From: Wallemia ichthyophaga EXF-994
Lineage: Eukaryota; Basidiomycota; Wallemiomycetes; Wallemiales; Wallemiaceae
Direction: 5' to 3'
Assembly (NCBI RefSeq): GCF_000400465.1
Contig: NW_008806295.1
Span: forward strand, 112,030-176,029
Length of the DNA: 64,000 nucleotides
Of the stretch, positions 55,803 through 64,000 are shown one piece after another. Under the pieces are notes generated by a model that worked only from the letters and a program-made list of their open reading frames with translations, had not been told where the DNA came from and ran no database searches. The position numbers and the translations under genes were made by a program. Each line of letters begins with the position of its first letter. Position 1 is the first letter of the stretch.

Positions 55803-57322
55803 TGTTACCTGGTTGTATTCAACTTATTCATACCACTTGATTTATTATTATCTTTGTCTCTTTTTCACTCTTCCTTGACTTACTTCCATCAAAATGACCC
55901 TGTTCAGTACGGCTAATCTCCCAATTGAGACCAAATACAAGGTTTTAGATGCTTTAACAGAAGAGTAAAAGATACTGTAAACCCTTTTTAGGTGGGTTTG
56001 ATAGAATCATAGAACAGCACAATTTCTTTAGGGTGATGTAAATCAACAAACATTGGAACAAAGCATTCATACTTCAAAGGCGTGTGTATTCAATCTAAAG
56101 GGACTATTTAACGCGTGCTAGGTTATACAACTGCTGTCTTTGACGACGATTTTGCTGCTATCTTCTGCAACGAAATAAACACAGTCAAAGTCTGATATTG
56201 GCTATCAAGCCCTCACCGTAGATTTGTTAGATTCAAAGAGCTAGCCGTAAAGTCCAAATTTAACGAGACTCGTTAACATAAACTCTGTAACATGCTCGGT
56301 CTTCGTTTCAATGACGTCATATTCAACTCATTTCAAGTATCTTTAAATTTAAACAGAGAGTTGTCCTCAAAATATCCCATTGCCAACATCGATAAAAGCA
56401 GCCAATCTGACATTTGCTGGGAGAAAGGCTGACTACATCGATTTTAAATAAATGAATCATTATCTAAAGAACATCTGAACCTTCCCGGAAAATAATATTG
56501 AGCTAACTAGCTCGTCAGGATAGCGCTCTTTAAATACTACGATTAAACTCAGACTTGGTCTTACATTTTACGCAAATTTTGATTTAGTCGATGAAAGTTT
56601 AGCTTATCACCCAAAAAAATAAACATTTGTAGCTAAATAATACTGATGACTATAATTACATTTTAAAAAGAGGCACGCCACTACCCAAGAAGCATCTGCA
56701 CTGTACAGACAACATCGAGACATTGTCAATTGATAATTAGTTGCCTGCAAAGATACGATTCGGCAGAGGAGCGTTCCTCAAGACCTTTCCATGGCAAAAT
56801 ATCAAGAAAAAGCAAATCTCGAGCTTTGAATGACTCTTTAACAATTTAGAGCGACTCTACTTTGAAGACCTTACAGAATACATCTCGAGCGAGAGCTTTG
56901 ATATGTTTCCTGAGGACTATGTCTTTTTGGATATAATCTCGCTCGAAATGAAACCTGAACCGCCTTGGCGTAACCCGATGATTATCGCCATCATTTGTTC
57001 ACAAGTTCAATCGAGGGTTTTATGATTCAAATTTCTCATTGTTGGAGGAAATACATCCAGCAGTCGTTGCATTTATGGCATCGTTTTTTGTTATGAGATA
57101 TCTGACGAGGCTATCAAACTTCTCGTGTCTAAGCATCCACACATCAAGTCTGCTCAAGTTATACCTTTTTATATTATGTCACATACCGCATCTGATTACA
57201 GCTTTTGAAATTTTTCGTGCCGAAAGTATTTGCATATCATCTATTTTTGCTTTCAAACTGTTGAGGCTAATGATGGCACTCTGCATACCAAAGCCAAACT
57301 GCAAACCGTACAATGTGATGCG
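55803..57322 (+). pseudogene. stop-riddled relic region, possibly a decayed F-box-like gene
   Basis: 1.5 kb of AT-rich sequence without a usable ORF. At 55893 an ATG opens MTLFSTANLPIETKYKVLDA, which looks like an F-box helix, but TAA follows within 24 codons. Later plus-strand fragments look protein-like between stops: LERLYFEDLTEYISSESFDM and FPEDYVFLDIISLEMKPEPP at about 56850-56960, and EEIHPAVVAFMAS at about 57045. This suggests one decayed gene, but its family is uncertain. Confidence 0.35.
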
Positions 57323-58528
57323 CTAAACTTTCTTATTTTTCTTGTTTTTCTCAACTGCTCTGGTATGTTGCAATGTCAGCCATTCACAGCTCTCCTCAAA
57401 CTCACATTTACTGCATTTGAAATAGCCATCTTCAATATCGACACCTTTATAATCCCCCCGATGCCAAAATTTGAACGCTTCGTTTATGTATCGTTTAAAC
57501 TCCCTCTCATCAAACTCAATCTCTACTTTGCCGATATATGTACCTCCATCTGCGCAGTGGTATCTGAGTTCAACAACGTTGTCAATATTCTCCAGGATAA
57601 TTTGGGTGGCAGCCTTAAATCTATCAAGTATAGCGCAAAGTCTGAGATCAGTTTCGCCATTCTGAAGCATATGTTGTCTGACAATCGGTGTTGATACATG
57701 CTCGTTCATGTTAATTCCGCAACTTTCGAGCCACGCCTGCCAATCGAATGAAGGGAAGTGAGTCAACATTTTCCTGTATACCATAAGCTGGGCTTTATTA
57801 TTGGAATTTTGATAGCGGGGCATTTTACCATCAACGCGCGTCTTATCATCGACAACCCTGACCATACCAGTCTTCCTATCCAGACATAGCTCATCAATGT
57901 CACCCTGTAATATTTGACCATCGATCAGCCCACGCACGCCAAATTCTCTGCAGCGGCCTTGATGTGCGAGTGTGGTTAGTTGCACGATGCAATTGTGCAG
58001 CCATAGGGCATAGTAATCTGAGCGTTTATCGAAGTAAATCTCCATCTCCATTTCCCTGTCGTCTGCGATATCGTACATTTCACGCTCCATTTTGGTATGA
58101 TGGGCTGAGCCTTTGTCCATTATCTTCTCCTTGGCTAGCGCTTTGTTTGTATCGACGTTGATTTGAGCTCCAGTATCTCCGACGATGGATTGCACTCTTT
58201 CAGAAGCTCGGATCCAACCACCGCCTTGAATTTCTTTATATAACTTCTTATAAGCGCACCACTGTATGTCGGAGACGTCAGTCGCGGAGAGAAAACCAGA
58301 TTTCTTTCTGAAACGGTCATAGGGAGTGAGATATTTAGTTGGGTTTGTGGATTCAATTATTTCAACTGAGTTGCTTCTGCTTCTGCTTCTTGCTCGCTTC
58401 TTATCGTCCATTTCAACCGTTATAGCTGGATTTGCGGAGTTAATGGTGCCTGTCTCGACGGCAGATGCTACGGCAAGGACTTCGGCAGAGTTGAGCCAAT
58501 CATCTTCAAATTCTCCGTCGCTGGCCAT
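57323..58528 (-). CDS. EXO5: exonuclease V (EXO5/DEM1), Fe-S single-strand nuclease
   Basis: Single exon, 401 residues from MASDGEFEDDWLN (the open frame extends 56 codons upstream, across the divergent promoter, and that part is unlikely to be used). Features: TPYDRFRKKSGFLSATDVSD, then IQWCAYKKLYKEIQGGGW with the first Fe-S Cys, QGDIDELCLD and VVDDKTRVDGKMP as the nuclease Asp and Asp-x-Lys motifs, and the C-terminal cluster CSKCEFEESCEW. EXO5 degrades single-stranded DNA bidirectionally and keeps mitochondrial (yeast) or nuclear genomes stable. I see no strong mitochondrial presequence from this start. Confidence 0.9.
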   Translation of the reverse strand: MASDGEFEDDWLNSAEVLAVASAVETGTINSANPAITVEMDDKKRARSRSRSNSVEIIESTNPTKYLTPYDRFRKKSGFLSATDVSDIQWCAYKKLYKEIQGGGWIRASERVQSIVGDTGAQINVDTNKALAKEKIMDKGSAHHTKMEREMYDIADDREMEMEIYFDKRSDYYALWLHNCIVQLTTLAHQGRCREFGVRGLIDGQILQGDIDELCLDRKTGMVRVVDDKTRVDGKMPRYQNSNNKAQLMVYRKMLTHFPSFDWQAWLESCGINMNEHVSTPIVRQHMLQNGETDLRLCAILDRFKAATQIILENIDNVVELRYHCADGGTYIGKVEIEFDEREFKRYINEAFKFWHRGDYKGVDIEDGYFKCSKCEFEESCEWLTLQHTRAVEKNKKNKKV

Positions 58529-58591
58529 TTCTACGTGATGATCGTCATCTCCCAAGGAACAACGGCCAACAGCGAGGCAATTTAAGGGGAA

Positions 58592-60430
58592 ATGCACGAG
58601 ATTGTTCATATAAGTTTTGGGCACAGTAGCGCGTATTCTACGACACATTATTTCAATCAGCAAGTGAGAAAGTACTTGGGAGTTGGTGACGCACACTGAC
58701 GGCGATTAAAGGAGCATTACTTCAATCAGGCTGACTGTGATACACACAACATTGATCACGATTCTAGCTATAGAATTGGTGAGGGCTACGACGGCTCACA
58801 AACATATACTCCCCGTCTTCTTCTTTACGATTTGAAGTGTGAGCGGTGCAGACGGCGCATTCTACACAGCTCAGTATGCTACAGCAAACTTTGGCAGTAT
58901 AAAGAAGATAAACGAGCTTTATCAAAAACCTACAAGTTATGACGACAGCAAGATAGATACTCTTTCTGGGTGAGTTGGGTAGCGCAGTGAGGCAGTCTAC
59001 ACCAACTAACACTCTTCAGCTTGAATATCGAATATCAGACACAACAGCCTCAGCGTACACGCTACCAGGCTGAGCTGGAAAGCGGTAAAGAGCCTTCACC
59101 GCCTACTTCAGACGAGGTAGCTTCTTGGACAGATTTTAATCGCTCGTACTTCCATCCACGCTCTATTCATCAGATAAGCGGTTATGTTCAGTGCGGTACT
59201 GGTACTGATGGTGTTGCTGGGTTCGATGGCTGGGAACTGGGACAAGATGTATACAAGGAATATGAAAAAGTTGGTTTTAGCGTGGTTTAAGCTTCAACAC
59301 ACTCATACTCATCACAGGAGTTCAACTCTCTCGATGAAGATCTCAGACACTTTGCAGAAGAATGTGATTTGCTGCAGGGATTTCATGTCAATGCCGATGT
59401 CAGCGATGCTTGGAGTGGTTTCTCTGTCGCTTACCTCGAGGATGTCAGAGAGACTTATACCAAGACACCAATCGTCGTCAACGCACACGAAAGAGATCAT
59501 CTCTTTAGCTGGAAGCAGTCGCTTAAGAATAAGGTTGAGAGTGAAAACAAGGATGTGGAGAAAGACACCCGGCACCCACTTTCCAATACAATCCTTATGA
59601 ATGAGCTCTTGTCTCTTTCAAAGTTGGAGAGCGTTTCTGATTTGGTCGTGCCTTTGTCCTGTCCAACTAAATGGAACGAGAATAATACTGATGTGGGTGT
59701 TTTACTGTTCAACTCGAAACAAAGCTGATCAAGAGTAGTCTAAGATGAACTCACTTTTCATTTCGTCATCTATACTCAGCCCCCACTTAGACGCAATTTG
59801 CCTGCCTTTCAAGCTTTATAATGGTGGTGCAAACATGCAGCAGCTAACCTCACAGCTGAACTGGAGAAACGGGACAAAGATCGCCACTCTTACCGGTGGT
59901 GTGGGTGATGTCGTCAACCAGTTCGATTATAGTGGGATGGAAAGCAGTATCAAGGAGAGAGATGTTTTCGCTGAGGTGCAGGTGGTCAGACCACCTTACA
60001 AGCCAAGTCGGGATGGACTTGAAGATGCGCTTGACAGCAGGACAAAGCTCAAGTATCCCCTCTTATCAAGGTGAGCTACACGAACAAGTTGGACAACAGG
60101 CTGACGCGTAAAAGGCACTGGATAGACAGCCCAGCGTACAAGCCACACCCCTCTCATCCTGCTGGAATGTATGAGGATGATGAAATCAGCACACTCAGCA
60201 GTCTGACAACATCTGATGCTGTAAGGTCCAAGTTGGAAGAATTTGGTAAGGTTTCAGAGAGTTTTCCCTTTAAGTACGGTGGGATGGGTAGTGGATACAG
60301 CAGGGATGAAATGGTAGAAATTGGAGAATCTTACTGGAAGATGCACTCGGCGTATAATTCGGACCCACAGTTCGGTGACATAGATATTAATGATTCTGAG
60401 GGCTCTGAAGGTGGATATGATATGGACTAA
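58592..60430 (+). CDS. DML1: DML1/Misato protein
   Basis: Seven exons: 58592-58663, 58712-58838, 58885-58969, 59020-59269, 59318-59692, 59745-60070 and 60115-60430 (introns 44-52 nt); 516 residues. N-terminus MHEIVHISFGHSSAYSTTHY joined to FNQQ and EHYFNQADC matches Misato segment II, followed by IDHDSSYRIGEGYDGSQTYT and PRLLLYDLK joined to SNFGSIKK. The middle has DLLQGFHVNADVSDAWSGFS and the end LPFKLYNGGANMQQL. DML1 has tubulin-like domains and affects mitochondrial DNA inheritance and morphology. No single frame shows it whole, because each exon is short. Divergent from EXO5 with 63 bp between starts. Confidence 0.9.
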
Positions 60431-60632
60431 ACAATTTATCGGGATAAAGTGGCTGTTATCGGCTAACAAGACATGTAAAAAGCACCAATACATGATATCG
60501 CTATTCAGATGCCGCGCATGCCAATTTTCGTTTAACTCCAACTGAAATCATCTTAAACCTCGAGAAAGATTCGGCGGTTGATCGCATCATCTTCGCTTCA
60601 ATTTGATCAATTAAAACTAAAAAAACCCAAGA

Positions 60633-62251
60633 ATGCTCAGCCGTGTATTTTCTAGAAGGACAGTAGCCCCAGCACGCATTTTTAGCGCTAAAGCTTCTGT
60701 GCGCGCAACAACACCAATAGCAACAGCAGTGAGCATTTAGTTTTTACCCTACAACGACCATCTCACGTGAAGAAACAGAGATCAATTTCAATGTCAAACG
60801 TTATCAAATCAGAATTCAGAGAGGAGAAGGATACATTTGGTCCATTGCGTGTACCTTGTGATCGCTACTGGGGTGCACAAACCCAGCGTTCGCTCCAAAA
60901 CTTTGAAATTGGTGGCGAGCAAGCTAAAATGCCTGTTCCACTGACCAGAGCATTTGGTATCTTAAAGAAAGCTGCTGCAGCTGTAAACATTACCTACGGT
61001 CTGGATGAAAAGATCGGCAAAGCTATAATGGAAGCAGCCGATGAAGTTGCCACTGGAAAGCTTGATGGTCATTTCCCACTTGTCGTTTTCCAGACTGGAT
61101 CAGGTACACAGACTAATATGAACTCAAACGAAGTTATTAGCAACCGTGCAATTGAAATTTTAGGTGGAAAGCTCGGATCTAAGAACCCAGTTCATCCTAA
61201 TGATCACGTCAACATGTCTCAATCATCTAACGACACTTTCCCAACCGCTATGCACGTAGCAGCAGTACTCGAACTTAACAACTCATTACTTCCAAATCTC
61301 ACCACTTTGAGAAACGCATTGGCTGATAAGGCGGAGAGCTGGTCTAATATCATCAAAATTGGTAGAACTCACCTTCAAGATGCCACCCCACTCACCCTTG
61401 GCCAAGAATTCGGCGGCTATGCTCAGCAGCTCACTTACGGTATCGATCGTGTAGAAGCTGTCATCCCTAGACTCAGCTTGCTCGCTCAAGGTGGTACTGC
61501 TGTTGGTACTGGTTTAAACACCCGCAAAGGCTTCGATGTTAAGATCGCTGAGGAGATTACTAAAATTACCGGAGTGCAATTCAAGACTGCACCAAACAAG
61601 GTGAGTATTGCGTGTTCCGAACCATTTTTACAAGCTAATTTGATGTAGTTCGAAGCTTTGGCAGCTCACGATGCAGTCGTTGAGGCATCTGGTGCGCTCA
61701 ACACTCTGGCAGCATCTCTCTTCAAGATTGCACAAGACATCAGATTCTTAGGCTCAGGCCCAAGATGTGGTTTGGCCGAGTTGGCTCTCCCAGAGAACGA
61801 GCCAGGCTCTTCAATCATGCCTGGAAAGGTTAACCCAACACAATGTGAATCACTCACTATGCTCTGTGCTCAAGTATTCGGTAACAACACAGCTATTTCA
61901 TTTGCTGGCTCACAGGGTAACTTTGAATTGAATGTATTCAAGCCAGTTCTCATCTCCAACTTACTCACATCGATAAGATTGTTGGCGGATGGCTGCAGAT
62001 CGTTCACTAACAACTGCGTCGTTGGGATTGAACCAAATGAAACAAAGATCAAGGCTATCATGAACGAGAGTCTTATGTTGGCAACATGTCTTAACGCTGA
62101 CCTTGGTTACGACAACGTTGCGAAAGCAGCCAAGAAAGCACACAGTGAAGGATTGACACTGAAGGAATCAGTTCTTCAACTTGGGTTGCTCACCGCTGAA
62201 CGCTTTGACGAACTCGTCAGACCAGAGTTGATGATTTCACCAAAGGAATAA
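60633..62251 (+). CDS. FUM1: fumarate hydratase, class II (dual-targeting layout)
   Basis: Exons 60633-60728, 60779-61600 and 61649-62251 (introns 50 and 48 nt); 506 residues. Converts fumarate to malate in the TCA cycle. Exon 1 is a 32-residue mitochondrial presequence, Arg/Ala/Ser-rich with no acidic residue. Exon 2 has an in-frame ATG at 60791 ([14 protein letters not shown]), where the mature cytosolic form would start. Catalytic motifs: [53 protein letters not shown] and the signature [13 protein letters not shown]. The TGSGTQ and SSNDTFPT segments bind substrate. Confidence 0.96.
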
Positions 62252-62320
62252 ACCAGTATAACCATTTTATAAATTTTGATACAAATCTTCTATCTAGTAC
62301 AGATTTTGATGTAAAGAACA

Positions 62321-62677
62321 CTACCACCGCCTTGTTTCAGCGGCAGAACCGACGTTTGTGAATCCAGAGGAAGGACCGTTAACGCTCTTGACTCTACCTT
62401 GAATTAAATCATCACCATAAATGTTATCGACCTTGACCAACTCTTTAACTCTGAGTAATTGACCAGCCGTATCTTGAGAGTGAGGATGAAGAACGACAGC
62501 CATTCTTTTATTCAAACCGAGTGCTTCAAGTGTGCGCTGAGAACCTTTTGGTAATCCAATGGCTGATCTAGTCAAAACTATCCTGTAAAAGCCCTTTCCA
62601 CCATTTGGTGAAGTCGAAGCGTGGAGAACATTCTTTGGTAAATAAGGCAAAGCCCTCTGAAGCCAATTTGCAGGCAT
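62321..62677 (-). CDS. MRPL33: mitochondrial large-subunit ribosomal protein uL30m
   Basis: Single exon, 118 residues. L30 ferredoxin-like fold: FYRIVLTRSAIGLPKGSQRT then LEALGLNKRMAVVLHP and GQLLRVKELVKVDNI. The tail is VKSVNGPSSGFTNVGSAAE. These match mitochondrial (bacterial-type) uL30 rather than cytosolic uL30. The N-terminus MPANWLQRALPYLPKNVLHA is basic and amphipathic, a likely import signal. Divergent from the ZNF830-like gene across 67 bp. Confidence 0.88.
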   Translation of the reverse strand: MPANWLQRALPYLPKNVLHASTSPNGGKGFYRIVLTRSAIGLPKGSQRTLEALGLNKRMAVVLHPHSQDTAGQLLRVKELVKVDNIYGDDLIQGRVKSVNGPSSGFTNVGSAAETRRW

Positions 62678-62744
62678 TTTAAACTTTTATATATGGGATC
62701 GTGGTGGATTCTCGTTAAGAGTCGTCTTCTCCACAACAACACCG

Positions 62745-63437
62745 ATGGACGCTAGAAGTCTGCTTAGGGCAAAAAAAGCTGAAAGAGGCACAGCTGCATC
62801 TGCGAAAGGCAGGAAAAGGCAAGCGGAGACTGTAGAGATTGGCTCAGAGAAGAAGCGTAGATCTGAAGTTGGTGTGGAAGAAACTCAATCTCAACGAGAC
62901 TTGCCTGGTGATTTCTTCGATGGTGGTGTAGATTCTACAACGCATAGCGATGCGAAAGATTCTCCTGAAGAGCGCACTCAACAAGATACCAACGACAATG
63001 CACCAACTGAGCAGCCACAACAACCACAACAACCACAACAACCACAACAACCACAACGATCAATAGAAGACGAGCTAATGGCATTCGATAATGAAATATC
63101 CCAACTGGACACTCAACCACAGCAACCCGCATACAACCCCCAAGTATACGCAAATGCAACTATATCTGCAGATCCCATCCTCAATACACAAACTAACGCT
63201 TTGAACGATGGTCTCCCCGATTCTACTGTACCCTCTCACAGCGAACGCGCGAAAGTCGTCAGCGAGGAGCAGAAACGAATGGATGAGGAGGAGAAATTGC
63301 GCAGGATACAGGCCTACGAGAATGAAGACTATGCTTTGCGATTGGAAGAAGAAGCTCGAGCGCAAGAGGAGGCTGATGCTAGAGTCTCAGCTCTCAAATC
63401 ACGCATGGAGGAGATTAAAGCTCGTAGGCGTAAGTGA
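62745..63437 (+). CDS. ZNF830/CCDC16-like protein lacking the zinc finger
   Basis: Single exon, 230 residues. MDARSLLRAKKAERG, then LPGDFFDGG, DELMAFDNEISQLD and a C-terminal Glu/Arg coiled coil (KLRRIQAYENEDYALRLEEE) follow the order in ZNF830/CCDC16, a spliceosome-associated protein of the DNA-damage response. The C2H2-like zinc finger that normally follows the N-terminal SLLRAK segment is absent; instead there is a Lys/Arg patch and, further on, a repeated Gln-Pro-Gln tract. Assignment rests on short motifs and is tentative. Confidence 0.55.
   Translation: MDARSLLRAKKAERGTAASAKGRKRQAETVEIGSEKKRRSEVGVEETQSQRDLPGDFFDGGVDSTTHSDAKDSPEERTQQDTNDNAPTEQPQQPQQPQQPQQPQRSIEDELMAFDNEISQLDTQPQQPAYNPQVYANATISADPILNTQTNALNDGLPDSTVPSHSERAKVVSEEQKRMDEEEKLRRIQAYENEDYALRLEEEARAQEEADARVSALKSRMEEIKARRRK
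63013..63056 (+). repeat. in-frame CAACCACAA 9-bp repeat
   Basis: About five units of CAACCACAA encoding Gln-Pro-Gln repeats in the ZNF830-like gene. Its length is a multiple of three, so variation would not shift the frame. Confidence 0.85.
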
Positions 63438-63759
63438 AATAATTTTTGTTAGATATTCACAATATTGTTGTATTATGTATTGTACATTCTATTGCTTCCC
63501 GTGTGTACTTGTTTGCGGGGATTGAGTCTTAAGGAGACTTTATGAGGTTAGCTTACATCAGAACAATGTCCTCAAATAAACATAGCTGAGCAGAATTCAA
63601 CACAGCCTGAGACAATAGACCTATACCCCTGATGTAAAGACTCTTTGGCAAGTATAAAACTTAAAAAGGACCTTTGCCAGCTTTAAGTGCTAGTAAGCCC
63701 TTGTCAAAAGAGATTCAAAGATTTATCTGAAATCAAATATTTAAAAACAGAGAAGTCGC

Positions 63760-63765
63760 AAAAAA
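63760..63765 (-). terminator. Pol III terminator of tRNA-Glu
   Basis: Run of six T on the minus strand, 3 bp after the 3' end of the tRNA. Confidence 0.8.
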
Positions 63766-63768
63766 TAT

Positions 63769-63839
63769 TCGGTTACCGGGAATCGAACCCGGGTCTCCAG
63801 AATGAGAATCTGGGAGGATAGCCCCTACCACATAACCGA
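63769..63839 (-). tRNA. tRNA-Glu (anticodon CTC)
   Basis: 71 nt on the minus strand without an intron. The acceptor arms TCGGTTA and TAACCGA pair perfectly. The anticodon stem CCAGA/TCTGG encloses loop TTCTCAT, placing CTC at positions 34-36, which reads GAG (Glu). The T arm CCGGG-TTCGATT-CCCGG is perfect and gives the box B GGTTCGATTCC. A T-run follows. Surrounding 63438-64000 is AT-rich and otherwise shows no gene. Confidence 0.93.
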
Positions 63840-64000
63840 TTTTTAGGCTCAACTGCTGATAACCATTGAACTGATCGTTCGTTAAAAGTTCTTTACGAAT
63901 AACAATATAATATTGGAAAAAGATTATCCAAACACATTATCTAAAAAGTTTCTTTAATAGAGAACCACAAACAATTTAGAAATTACGGCGCTAGTCAAGA

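Noticed and set aside
58529-58696. 56-codon N-terminal extension of EXO5
   Set aside because: It runs across the divergent promoter and into DML1 exon 1, while the family-like acidic start is at 58528.
1-64000. Mobile elements, CRISPR arrays, secondary-metabolite cluster
   Set aside because: No transposase, reverse transcriptase, terminal repeats, CRISPR-type repeats or PKS/NRPS/terpene synthase were seen. The phenol monooxygenase and wax-synthase-like genes are not accompanied by such genes.

Overview
The window is nuclear DNA from a compact fungal genome, almost certainly a basidiomycete. The protein set is fungal or eukaryotic throughout (GCN2, eIF5B, eIF2B-delta, SET2, EAF7, VPS33, lipin, BET2, TRM8, LSB6, DML1, EXO5, SPC3). 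Nearly every spliced gene has very short introns (about 35-55 nt) with GTGAGT/GTAAGT-like donors and a CTAAC/CTGAC-like branch point. A DUF6533-type membrane protein and a phenol-hydroxylase-type flavoprotein point to Agaricomycotina. The small introns, short intergenic gaps and moderate GC would suit a Wallemia-like genome, but that placement is inference.

Layout. 1-9 kb: kinesin-7 (tail runs off the left edge), a small methyltransferase, two unrecognised genes, eIF2B-delta and an F-box/LRR-like protein. 9-17 kb: complete GCN2 (RWD, pseudokinase, kinase, HisRS-like), an AN1 zinc-finger protein, NuA4 subunit EAF7 and a wax-synthase-like membrane acyltransferase. 17-29 kb: Golgi GDPase, NIPA-type transporter, VPS33, lipin phosphatidate phosphatase and a DUF6533 protein. 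29-40 kb: FAD phenol monooxygenase, a membrane protein, BET2, TRM8, a GC-rich intronless gamma-glutamyltransferase and type II PI4-kinase LSB6. 40-45 kb: a decaying tandem array of three wax-synthase-like units (one with a damaged 5' end, one clear pseudogene, one 5'-shortened but open). 45-64 kb: eIF5B, an UNC-45/She4 myosin chaperone, a strong candidate SRP RNA gene, NTAQ1, SET2, a coiled-coil protein, a short ORF overlapping SPC3, a stop-riddled relic region, EXO5, DML1/Misato, fumarase, mitochondrial uL30, a ZNF830-like protein and tRNA-Glu(CTC).

Most of the window is housekeeping. Divergent neighbours often share very short promoters: 8 bp between start codons for BET2/TRM8, 23 bp for NTAQ1/SET2, 33 bp for eIF5B/UNC-45, 39 bp for GCN2/AN1 and 63 bp for EXO5/DML1. 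Three genes act in translation control (GCN2, its downstream target complex through eIF2B-delta, and eIF5B), but they are dispersed and do not form a cluster. I found no convincing new multi-gene system. The items most worth a second look are the wax-synthase array, the SRP RNA candidate, the overlapping ORF pair at SPC3, the GC-rich gamma-glutamyltransferase, and several unannotated coding-like stretches.

Exon limits were read by eye from splice consensus and frame. Total spliced length divides by three for every gene where I give exons.
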